DNA from: Sphagnum magellanicum
Taxonomy: Eukaryota > Streptophyta > Sphagnopsida > Sphagnales > Sphagnaceae
Direction of reading: 5' to 3'
Assembly (NCBI GenBank): GCA_021904315.1
Contig: CM038924.1
Location: 13,690,026-13,754,025 of the forward strand
DNA: 64,000 nucleotides
This document shows positions 25,219 to 35,800 of the stretch, one piece after another. The position numbers and the translations under genes are program-made. A model generated the notes under the pieces. It ran no database searches. It was not told the DNA's origin and worked only from the letters and a program-made list of their open reading frames with translations. Numbering within the stretch: position 1 is the stretch's first letter; the number at the start of each line of letters is the position of its first letter.

Positions 25219-26832
25219 TTAGTGCCTTTGTTGTGAACACCAAAGGTTGAGGTTCAAATGTGGGTCACGTTTCATCAATTCCTCCAAAGCGTGTTCCAAA
25301 GCATGTTGACCTCCTTTGCTAGTTACAATTGCCCAAAAGCCATCTGGTACTGAAATAGCAGACATGGAATGGTCATGGTCGTGAAGATCATGGAGATCTC
25401 TTTCATTGTGGCAAGCATCACAAAAATCAAAATCTGAACATACATCACAATGCCAACGTTGTGTCATGATAGGGACACAACCACAACCGTCACATTCGAG
25501 TACCATATACCAACCAATTGTTGGGTTGAACACTTGAAAGTGACAAAGTTTTTTAGATGTTAGATCAATTGACTTTACATTACCCTAATCTATAGACCAA
25601 TAAATTCTATCTTACATGAACATGGATCATGACACACCTAAAAATTTGCTTTGAATTCCATGGCTAACCAACCTCGAGGTCAGAAATTCTGGTATAATGA
25701 AGCTCTTTGATAACTTAAACAATTCCAACATTCCAAGTTGTTTTCAAGAGAGATACTAATGAACAAGAAATTAAAGTAAAATAAATTTCATACATACATC
25801 ACATGTGACCTTATCAAAGTTCTGAATGGGTTTTCATAATTAATCTAGTGAATTCGTTATCCCATGTTAAAAGTAGTCATATCAAGTGCATATGTTCTCT
25901 AGCATTAAGTGGCCAAGAACTTTTGGGAAAATCATTATTAATAAGTGGAAAAAAAAGGAAAAAAGAAAAACATATAAAATTGATTAAATCACACATTAAT
26001 TACATCTGATTTATTATGGTAGAGACAACAAATATTTTGAATAAGGTCCACATATGTGATATGGATCTGTAATAAAAAATCATTGTTGTGGTATTAGGCA
26101 TCTCAAATATTAGATATGGGTCTTACTCCTTTTGCTAGTGTTATGTAAATGTGTTTCAACTAGAGAAAGGAAAATAGGAAAATTGTAAAGCATTACTTAG
26201 GATTGTAGTTGTACGCATCGGAACCCACTTCCATGCATTCCTTAGGATAGATTCTGGATTGTCAACTAACAATGATGAAGTCATTTTTTCTTTTGTTCCT
26301 TGTGACTGCACATCCACATTGGAATCACCCTCAATTGTCCCATTTGCCACCACATGTATCTCCCCAAGCACTGAATACACCACACATATTGCCTCTTGAT
26401 TCACGGTAATAGCCCATCCCTAGTACCTTGATCTTGCATACACACATATCTTGTCACCATGTTTCAAAGCATGCACAGATGGATGTTGCCTTCGCAATGT
26501 GCAAAAATACACTTGGTCATTGTCATCAGCTTCCCGCAATTTGAACAAATGACTAATGAAGACTTCTTCGTTGTTTCTAATAATGCGAGCTTCCATGGAG
26601 CAAAAACCATGTTCGTACCGACCATGGTTCCAATCATAATCAGACCACCCTTGATCATGTGCCACAAAAGAGAAGATGATTGCAATGCATTCTTCTGGCT
26701 TTGTAACAGTGGCTTCCATGCAAATTTCATTGCATCTTTTTTACCAATCACTTTTCTTCCCATGCCATTATTCACAAAGCTCAAGTTGTCATCATAATAG
26801 TTAACCAATTGCAAGGCTGGTTCTTCCTGCAA
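25219..26832 (-). pseudogene. Broken gene with a C-terminal ZZ-type zinc finger
   Basis: Minus-strand pieces lie in order. 26832-26464 opens the reading. 26719-26420 carries DQGWSDYDWNHGRYEHGF and ends at a TAG after YARSRY, but the same frame continues as GWAITVNQEAICVVYS to 26156. 25533-25219 carries a ZZ finger, CDGCGCVPIMTQRWHCDVC, then FCDACH and a His-rich end (HDHDHSM). ZZ fingers bind two zinc ions and mediate protein contacts; this one resembles the ZZ of plant BIG-type proteins. The HDQGWSDY block looks like a conserved but uncharacterised module. The frame change near 26720 and the in-frame stop argue for a pseudogene; introns could explain part of it. Confidence 0.55.
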
Positions 26833-27992
26833 TACATCAATATAGAGTCTTTAGCAATGTAAAATGATCAATGTGGAAGTGACCATATTTGAGTAACCCA
26901 TGTTAATCAAGAGTAGAACTTCAAAAGACTTGTCTCTTTAGTGGAGGTAGGCCTGAGGGCTCAAAACGCAATCTAAATTTTCAGGGTGCCACGTGGCATC
27001 ATTTTTTTTACTTTGTCTCTCTATACCTACATTTGGCCGCATTTCCTTTTTCTTTACTAGTGCTACCAAGATTATACCCACTTTTTGACCTTCAAGTCCT
27101 AGTCATTCTCTCAGCAGCTTTCAACTTTGATCCCATCCATTCAAGACACCATGATAAGATGGCACTCGTATCTATAGAATTGCAACAAAAGAAAAATCAC
27201 AAAAGCATGCCATCTCACACAAAATTTTGATAAAAAAGAAAAACACACATATTTCCTGACTTTTGCCAAAAACTCAAAACTTCAAAACAAGTACATTGAA
27301 ACTTTTACACCCTATCCATGTTGACATGGGCCAATCCTTTACTTCACTCCACAACCAAAGGTTCATGGTGTGCCAACCCCTACTCTCACACACAAAAAGA
27401 TTGTCTACAGTCCTCATATTGTCATATTAACTTTCAGGTTATTTTATTGTTGAAAACCACTCTGAAGTACGAACTTACATGCATGAACAGAGTTTTTAAG
27501 GTAAGAATTCTCAATAAGCAGCTTTATAAGAACAAACTGAAATAGTTTTGAAATGAGCATTAAAAAATCATGTGAAAAAGATCATACTGCAGTAAAATTA
27601 ATTGGCAAAGGTTGCCAGCTCTCATATTAATGTACACATTAATTTGGTGTATGCAATTTTCTGACTTACACAAAATAGGGAACATTGTTTAGTGTACACG
27701 TGGTGCAAAATCCAACAAATGGATTTTGCACCCTAGTGTGAAATTTGTATGGAGCAACTCTAAAAATTCAATAGTTGCAAAGTCTAATGATGAATGTCAT
27801 CATTGGAGTCATGCTACCCACTGCTGTTGTTGCAGCTCATGAAATTACTAAACCGCTAGAGGGTAAGTAAATTCACTAAAAAGACTCCATCCCAACATAA
27901 CCACCCCGTTCAAGGACGACAAATTAAGGTGCAGTTGATGATCAATTCTGGTTGAGAAAGCAGGAAGCACACATCATTGTGATGTGCACTGG
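26833..27992. other. Intergenic DNA, no gene seen
   Basis: AT-rich sequence with no recognised open frame or shared repeat. It lies between the ZZ-finger pseudogene and the 3' end of the invertase pseudogene, both on the minus strand, and may hold the invertase 3' UTR and terminator near 27990. Confidence 0.4.
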
Positions 27993-29264
27993 CTAAATAG
28001 GATGCATTACAACATGCGTCATATGGTACACATCCTCACTACACACAGTAACAGTAGTTGTGCCATTGTTGAAGAGATAGAGGTTTGCAAGGTTGTCAAC
28101 TGCCACTCTTGGATATACCCTTGAAGTGATTGCCATCCGCCCACCTTGCACAAAGCTTTCCACTATTGAACGGTCAACCTGGAAGGAAATGAAGAACAGG
28201 TTCCTGTTAGCAGCCATGGAAAAGAGAAGAGAGCAAGAGTTTTCCAGATTCAAAGGAATCTTGCAATACTGAAATACACCCCAAAGAATTTTTTTTCAGA
28301 AGGTAGATATTCTCATCATGGCTGCAAGCATTTGTTTACTTCTGAGAGAGGGAATTGAGGGAGGGGTGAGAAGCTCACAAGTACACAGACTCACAGAAAA
28401 TCCTCTGTGGGCAGAACTTTCACATAACTGCCATAGACTGTGGTGTCAATGTCTTGTAGCAAGGATGATCTGCACAATACAAATTGCAACGAATCAGGTT
28501 TCCTTCCTTTCTCTCCATATTCTGTATATTTCCTCCAGGATTGCAGTATGTTTCATTGTCATAGACTTCAAGAAGAACAGGAGATTGTGGCCATAAAAGA
28601 TAATGTGAGTATTTTCTTTGGAACTGAAATATTACCTGCTCTGGTCACTGCGAAATCTTGTGGTCCATTGACCGTCGTTTGTATGTGCAAGATAGAAAAA
28701 GAGAGCGGTTTGTTCCTGGAAATCATTGTCTGTTAAGACGAGCAAACCAAAAGGTCCCAGGACACCATGATGTGCAGATCCACCTTGACTGCAATCGAAA
28801 TTGTCATCAAAGTTGGCTTCCTCTACAACACCCACAGCTGATATATTTGGGTACTCAAAAACTACCTCAACATCCAACTGCACATCAACCCATTCAATCA
28901 ACAAAACAATGAATGTCAGAGTCTTGGAAACTTGGAAGATTTTGATGGATGTTTTAAAAAGTTACTTACAATAAGCCTCTTTTGAATTCCTGAAGAAAAA
29001 TTCATATTACTGCAATAGAAAATACTGAGATGAGATGTAAGAGAAAGTCCTTTCAATTCTGGAATTTTTTGTGCTCTCACCTGACCACCTGCAGCACTCT
29101 CCACTTCCACAACAGCACCTGCATCAAGCTGCAATTCTGTCATTGACAGCTTTGCCCCCCTCAGTGCATTCACTTCCTCAATTGGCCACTGTATGAGGCT
29201 AACATCCGTCTTGCTGTCTAGGGTAACCATCCTTGGAATTCCCTGCAGAAATTGCAAACAGAGA

Positions 29265-29530
29265 AGAATTGGTGAGAAACAAAAACGTCAAGACTCAGTG
29301 AGAAACAAAATCTCAAAAATTATCAGTGAGAAAACTCTCAAGAATCAGTAAGAAATGCTAAAAATTTCCTCAAGAACCAGTGAGAGTTCCTCAAGAATAT
29401 CAGTGACAAAACCCTCAAAAATCAGTGAGAAATGATCAAAACTCCTCAAGAATATATCAGTGAGAAGTGCTAAAAACCCTCAAAAACCAGTGAGAGATGC
29501 TAAAAGATCCTCAAGAATCCGTGAGGAATG
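29265..29530. repeat. Minisatellite inside the invertase pseudogene
   Basis: About nine imperfect copies of a ~30-base unit of the form 'ctcaagaatcagtgagaaatgctaaaa' occupy the interval where the missing central invertase exons should be. It is probably linked to the deletion of those exons. Confidence 0.75.
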
Positions 29531-30451
29531 CTCAGGCATAACATCGAGATACTACACAATTCAGGACGTTTCACTATCGGATTCTGCTTCACTTTGACCC
29601 ACTTCCTGAGAAGAGGATCCTCGGGGTCAGCCGGCACCGCCATGTTTTGCGTCTGCTCATTGCAGTGACCAGTCTCATTAGATCCCCCTGTCACACAACA
29701 ACTAAATATATTCAGTCTCAAAATCTCTCCCATCTCACGCAAACACAATAAGATCACTTTAGTAGTTGACATCTCGCAAGGATCTGGTGGGATTTGCGTG
29801 TGTGATACAACAGAATTTGCTACGATTGCAAAGAACTCAAGCAGAGAAGAAGAAGCCCCCCAGGTGGTGGGCTCAAACAGAGTTGTGCAGGAATCTGTGA
29901 CCAATCCATAGAATATTTTCTTGAAGGGAAACGAAGGGTGGGTGTCCACTGTCATAGAGAAACATGTTGCTACTACTGCATATGCCGCTCCTCCAGAGTC
30001 CTTACCTGCGTAGAGAATGAAGGGGACGTCATCCGGGCCATTGGTAGCTGAGCCTGACCATACTCCCATGTCGTCATACCACTGATCAGGCTCCAAACCA
30101 TTTTCCAAGTACAGCCAGTGCATCAGAGCTGTGGAGACAGCATGACCCCAAGCGATGTGGCCCCACACTGCTGCATCAGGATTGTACTGGTAGAACAAAT
30201 GGTAGTATCCCTTGTAGTACATGGGAGCTGCAAACAGAAAAAAAACACACAGAAACTCGGTCACTTCACTGGAGAAAATTCCTCAAAACAGCTGTTCGCT
30301 GCTGCTGCAACGATACTTTTATGTTCGAACAAGGTTCTTCCACTGATGGGTCTCTTCTAGATTTTGAAGGAAGAATTGCAACTGAATCTCTGAAGAAAAT
30401 TCAAAACAAAGAAACCCAAGAAAATTCTTCCAGAGAAATAGGGTTGCTTAC

Positions 30452-30460
30452 CATTCGGAT
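30452..30460 (-). other. 9-nt invertase microexon (DPN)
   Basis: On the minus strand ctgtag precedes ATCCGAATG, which is followed by the donor gtaagc. With the preceding exon ending AACG and the next starting CTCCC, the joined codons read N-D-P-N-A-P. This is the classic plant invertase mini-exon, recognised by its size, phase and position; the Asp is the catalytic nucleophile of the family. Confidence 0.9.
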
Positions 30461-30818
30461 CTACAGATCAAGCCAGCAGAAGTCCAACTGCGCCACACAT
30501 GCCACAGCAAACAAGAACCCATTTCATCAGTTTTTTCAATCCAGAGAGAAACTCGCTACAAATTGTTTCCAGTTGATCAAGCACATGTATGGCATCATCG
30601 TGTGTGTGTCTCTCTCTCCCCAGACTCAAGATGCGGAAAACACAGGGGATCCCAAGGTCATGGGAAGGGGGGACCAATTCTTTTGGCTTACCGTTCATCC
30701 AATTCTCTGCTTCTGGCGATTCCGCTAATCCCATGTAATAATCACCACTCCCTCCGGCAACTCTATCCAAAAGGCCGCTCTCAAGATCAGCAATCCGTGT
30801 CTTCTCCTCGGATGCCAT

Positions 30819-31370
30819 CTTCTCCGCACTCAACAACAGCTTCGAGTTTGCAACTCCCAATCTCGAGGGGAAAAAAACAGAAAAAAATCTGCTATCTGAA
30901 CCTAACAAGTCTCTCTCCCCAATCCTGAAACATCAGAATCAATCCAGCGCTCAACCAGAAGACACACCGAATTGAACGACCAAAGCCCCCGCAAAATTTC
31001 CCCCCACAAAAATCCCAAAATAGAACCAAAACACAACAGAACTCCCTGTCCTCTCTCCTCTCCTCAGCGAACTCAGTCACAAGTGACACTCTCTGGAAAG
31101 AAGCCAACTTAGCCAAAGGTCCAAATTGTAGATTCACCACTTGGGAACGTCAAAACTGGAAAACTTGCGAGAGAAGAAAAAACGCAAAAGCAACGGAGAA
31201 GACAATTAGCAAAGAGGAAAGCCGCCGAAAATGCGTAATAGAGTAACAGAGGCGTCAGCAGCAGCAGCGCAGACGTCTAACAAGGAGAGACTGAAGACCG
31301 AGAGAAGAGGAAGAAGAATTGGGTATTGTCCCATAGTTGTGCTACACCTTTTACCAATGTCAAAAAAAGA
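30819..31370 (-). promoter_or_regulatory. Upstream region of the invertase pseudogene
   Basis: Sequence between the invertase ATG at 30818 and the end of the TIR-NLR-kinase gene at 31371. It is somewhat richer in GC and purine-rich runs than its surroundings. Both genes are on the minus strand, so this holds the 3' flank of one and the promoter/5' UTR of the other. No TATA box or motif was identified with confidence. Confidence 0.4.
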
Positions 31371-32879
31371 TCACAATGTACAACCTATCATGAGTGAACA
31401 CATAATATGTCTCAACTCCAAACAAATTTCAAGAAATGAAGGCCGTGTGGCAGGGTCAGGATGATAACATTCTTGGATCAATTTGGAGAGTTGGTGAGGA
31501 CATTCTTCAGGTAAATTTGGACGCAATCCATCCTTTATCTTCGTTCGGAGTTCCGTCATTGAACTCTGATTGTGAAAAGGGATATTTCCAGTCAAAATTT
31601 CATAACAAACCATCCCGAAGCTGTAGACGTCGACTTTGAAGGGATATCTCCTGGATATTTGTTCATTTGACGAACTTGGATGTTGGGTCTCTTGACAAAC
31701 CTGGATTGGAACACTTTGATCAAAATTGCCAAATAATTCTGGTGCCATCCATTGAGTTGTCCCCTGATCCATGGTTAGGTTGGAATATGTGCAACTTGAT
31801 TCTTTTGTTTTGGAGAGCCCAAAATCAGCCACTTTTGCATACACATGCCCATCATGTTCATCGCACTTCACAAGAATGTTCGTCGATTTCAAATCTCGAT
31901 GAACCACCTTCTTTTGATGTAAGTAATGCATGCCTTCCGCTACTTGCAACATGATGTCAATTGCTTCAAGAAGCTTGAATGGGGCACCCTGGATTTCATG
32001 GTTGTCCAATCTTTTGCGAATCAGTCCATAAAGATCCCCATCCATAAGTTCCGTAACAAGGGAACACAAATTAGCCGTAGTAACAAAACAAAACAAGGGC
32101 AATATATTTGGGTGAGACAATCCTGCAAGAAGAGATGCTTCTTTTTGGAAATGTTCGCCCTCTAGTCCAAAAAACCTTTTCTCTGCAAAATGTTTTCCAA
32201 GCCACTCAACTTTGTGCACACTTGCAGATGCCCCCTTTCCTATTTGACCATGTGGCACTCTTTGAATACTTTTGTGTGCCACCTTCCATGCATCAATCTT
32301 TCCAGGATGATTTAATCTTTTGATGAGATTCTCCGAATCAATTGACCCAACCTCCATCAATTTGGATAGTAACCATTGTTGATCTTCCAATGCTTTCTCA
32401 TCAATGATGGGAAATTCTTCATCCTTGACATCATCACTCCACTTTCGATCTTGTAGTTTAATCAAAAACTCCTTTGTTGCTCCTTCCTTGAAAATGCTTT
32501 GGAAAAGTTGCATGTATAACCTTAATTTAAAAATCAAGGATGTAAAATGCTCTTTTGCATTTGCCAACATCATGGCCACTCGAATCCATTGGGCATCACA
32601 ACAATCACCAACAAGTATCTCACCTTCCTTCCATGTTTGTGCAAGACTCTCCAAAATACAACAAGATCGTTGAATGTCTTGTGGAGATAAACCATTAATG
32701 CATGCCTTTGCATCATTCAAAGACTCACGGAGCTTGTGAAATAAGTAACCACATTGAAGCCAGTTGATTAGTACTGAATCGGAACTCTGTGCTGAAATCA
32801 TGTTTTCAACGTTCTTCAAAGATTTTGTTCCAAGCTCAAAGGATGAAGATGGTACATCCACGTTTGATACATTTGGCTC
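31371..32879 (-). CDS. Exon 7: helical region and intact TKL-like kinase
   Basis: Begins at an acceptor with EPNVSNVDVPSSS; the open frame's apparent start is a GTG, so no ATG heads it. Residues ~1-210 are helix-rich (ESLNDAKACINGL, AKEHFTSLIFKLRLYMQL). The kinase follows: glycine loop IGKGASASVHKVEW, candidate ATP lysine in HFAEKRFF, C-helix Glu in FQKEASLL, VVHRDLKSTN, ADFGLSK, GTTQWMAPE and a C-lobe Arg in PATRPSF. All catalytic residues are present, consistent with an active Ser/Thr kinase of the TKL group. Ends SLMIGCTL and stop at 31371; 503 codons including the stop. Confidence 0.9.
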   Translation of the reverse strand, partial: EPNVSNVDVPSSSFELGTKSLKNVENMISAQSSDSVLINWLQCGYLFHKLRESLNDAKACINGLSPQDIQRSCCILESLAQTWKEGEILVGDCCDAQWIRVAMMLANAKEHFTSLIFKLRLYMQLFQSIFKEGATKEFLIKLQDRKWSDDVKDEEFPIIDEKALEDQQWLLSKLMEVGSIDSENLIKRLNHPGKIDAWKVAHKSIQRVPHGQIGKGASASVHKVEWLGKHFAEKRFFGLEGEHFQKEASLLAGLSHPNILPLFCFVTTANLCSLVTELMDGDLYGLIRKRLDNHEIQGAPFKLLEAIDIMLQVAEGMHYLHQKKVVHRDLKSTNILVKCDEHDGHVYAKVADFGLSKTKESSCTYSNLTMDQGTTQWMAPELFGNFDQSVPIQVCQETQHPSSSNEQISRRYPFKVDVYSFGMVCYEILTGNIPFHNQSSMTELRTKIKDGLRPNLPEECPHQLSKLIQECYHPDPATRPSFLEICLELRHIMCSLMIGCTL

Positions 32880-35800
32880 CTACAAACAATCACATAACTA
32901 GTCATTGGTACATGCATTTGCCTAAAAATCTAACCAACATGCATCCAACTCTATAAGATTTGCTAGAATTGAAGAACAAAGTTGATCGATGCAAGATTCT
33001 AGAAAGAACAATTCTAGAATCTTGCATCAACTTTAATGTTTCTTCAAATTGTTCATGAATATCACAAAGTTTTAAAATCTTGTTACATCTCCATTAATTG
33101 TTTGGCAATATATATTCATATGCATCTAGTAGAATCCAACAACAATGATGATAAATTTTTTTTGATGGAATTTGTTGGTATACAAGGTTGTTTGTTAGCA
33201 CATATGGCTACAACTGTCCTAAATACCTCCGGGAGCATTTCCAACTTAGGATTGTCATCCATTTGGAGTCTTTGGAGTTGGAGGAAATGAAAACTTTGAG
33301 GAAGAGTTTGCAAGTTTTTGCACCCGTAAAGATGCAACTCAACCAGGTTTTGAAGGTGCCCAAAATCCTCTGGAAGTGTTTGCACTCCAATATGCCCCAT
33401 GTGCAACAACTTCAACTTCACAAGCCCACTCATGGAGGGCAATTCTTGGATCTTCTCACACTTGTGGAGATGCAAGTCTTCCAAGTTGGACAATTGTGAA
33501 AATGAATGTGGTAGTCTTGACAAGGAAGTTGCATCAGCCCAAAATTCATCCAATCTTTGAAGTTTCCCAAATTCTGATGGCAAAAATTCCAATTTGGTGC
33601 AATTAACCAACCATAATTTCTCGAGTTTCGACAAGAGACAAATGGTATCAGGTAACCTCTCCAAAGTTGTGCAGTTTGATAAGTTCAATTGCGTAAGTTC
33701 CACTAATTCGCCCACAGAATCAGGTAAGGCCTTCAATGTTGAGCACCCTTGCACATCCAAATTCTTCAATCTTGATAGTTTCCCGATAGTTTGAGGAAGC
33801 TCTTCAAGAGCAGTACAATGCTTGAGTATCAACATTCGCAACTCCTTACAAGGAAACTGTAATCCAACATTTTAAAAACATGAAATTTTGATTAAGATTT
33901 TGATTTAAAAAGGGGTTCACTCCATGACAAACCCCATCTACTAATATCATGTATCCTTTTTTGGAATTAAAACCAAGAAAATTACTCACTTTTGAAAAAA
34001 TTAATGTTGAGTAAAATAATACAACAAAAACGAAAATTGGACAACAAAATCCTAGATAACCAAATAAGCTATTGAATTGTTTCAACCATTTTGGATGTAC
34101 AACATGAAAATAGAGGTAGGTCCTTACCTTGTCATTGGAGGAAAAGTGTTACGCCTTCTTCTTTACTATATATAACATATGAACAAGTTCCCATGACTAA
34201 CATCCAAATAAAAGAAAAACCAATTGAAGGAGAGTTTGCAAAACTAATATCTTAAGGTGTGCACTCATATGTTGAACAATTTCTAGCAATCAAAATCTGT
34301 GTTAACTAAGTTCAACAGTTGTGCATCTACTGGTTATGAAGATCTATGATTCTTAGTGCATCATTCCACCTATTTGTAGGGTTTGTACCTCATCATTGGA
34401 ATTCTTGGGAGAAATTCGAGTCACACTCTTGCTGCCAGTGAGGTCCAACACTGATAAATTGAGAGGTAGCTCTGACAAGGGCAAAGACAAAATTGAGTTG
34501 TTGCCAATATGAAGGTCAACAAGTGATTTAAGTCTTCCAAATCCTTCCGGGAGCATTTCCAACTTGGGATTGTCATTCATTTGGAGTCTTTGGAGTTGGA
34601 GGGAACCAAAACTTTGAGGAAGAGTTTGCAAGTTTTTGCACCCGTAAAGATGCAACTCAACAAGGTTTTGAAGGTGCTCAAAATCCTTTGGAAGTGTTTG
34701 CACTCCAATATGCCCCATGTGGAACAACTTCAACTTCACAAGCCCACTCATGGAGGGCAATTTTTGGATCTGCTCACATTTGTGGAGATGCAAGTCTTCC
34801 AAGTTGGACAATTGTGAAAATGAATGTGGTAGTCTTGACAAGGAAGTTGCATCAGCCCAAAATTCATCCAATCTTTGAAGTTTCCCAAATTCTGATGGCA
34901 AAAATTCCAATTCGGTGCAATTAACCAACCGTAATTTCTCGAGTTTCGACAAAAGACAAATGGTGTCAGGTAACCTCTCCAAAGTTGTGCAGTTTGATAA
35001 GTTCAATTGCGTAAGTTCCACTAATTCGCCCACAGAATCAGGTAAGGCCTTCAATGTTGAGCACCCTTGCACATCCAAATTCTTCAATCTCGATAGTTTC
35101 CCGATAGTTTGAGGAAGCTTTTCAAGAGCAGTACAATCCTTGAGTATCAACATTCGCAACTCCTTAAGTCTTCCAAATCCTTCCGGGAGCATTTCCAACT
35201 TAGGATTATCATTCATTTGGAGTCTTTGGAGTTGGAGGAAACCAAAACTTTGAGGAAGAGTTTGCAAGTTTTTGCACCCGTAAAGATGCAAGTCAACAAG
35301 GTTTTGAAGGTGCCCAAAATCCTCTGGAAGTGTTTGCACTCCAATATGCCCCAACTTCAACTTCACAAGCCCACTCATGGAGGGCAATTCTTGGATCTTC
35401 TCACACTTGTGGAGATGCAAGTCATCCAAGCTGGACAATTGTGAAAATGAATGTGGTAGTCTTGACAAGGAACAACCTATCATGAGTGAACACATAATAT
35501 GTCTCAACTCCAAACAAATTTCAAAAAATGAAGGCCGTGTGGCAGGGTCAGGATGATAACATTCTTGGATCAATTTGGAGAGTTGGTGAGGACATTCTTT
35601 AGGTAAATTTGGCCGCAATCCATCCTTTATCTTCGTTCGGAGTTCCGTCATTGGACGATCGTGAAAAGGGATATTTCCAGTCAAAATTTCATAACAAACC
35701 ATCCCGAAGCTATAGATGTCGACTTTGAAGGGATATCTCTTGGATATTTGTTCATTTGACAAACTTGGATGTTGGGTCTCTTGACAAACCTGGATTGGAA

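Larger units (their letters stand above)
27993..30818 (-). pseudogene. GH32 acid invertase (beta-fructofuranosidase) pseudogene
   Basis: Family role: hydrolysis of sucrose to glucose and fructose in vacuole or cell wall. Exons on the minus strand, all GT-AG: 30818-30692 (ends ENWMN), 30460-30452 (9-nt microexon, DPN nucleophile motif), 30227-30006 ([16 protein letters not shown]), 29687 to about 29540 ([16 protein letters not shown]), 29242-29081 (GIPRMVTLDSKT, IQWPIEEV), 28877-28636 (LGPFGLLVL, ending SDQSR), 28469-28379 (DTTVYGSYVKVLP) and 28178-27993 (VDRSIVESFVQGG). The central part with the RDP and EC active-site blocks is absent: only a minisatellite lies between the fourth and fifth exons. 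Exon seven has an in-frame TGA after EDFL. The first exon gives only ~42 residues before the microexon, without signal peptide or membrane anchor. Also unusual is Ala in place of Gly after NDPN. Confidence 0.85.

Noticed and set aside
33846..34085. 79-codon open frame, repeated identically at 37934-38173
   Set aside because: Lies wholly inside the duplicated intron between LRR exons; its conservation reflects the recent duplication, and no splice or start context supports translation.
34120..34160. Possible small extra exon in the LRR intron (donor-like caag|gtaagg)
   Set aside because: All reading phases compatible with the neighbouring exons meet a stop (for example GCG-TAA), while the direct splice from NSNDE to ELRML keeps the LRR pattern.
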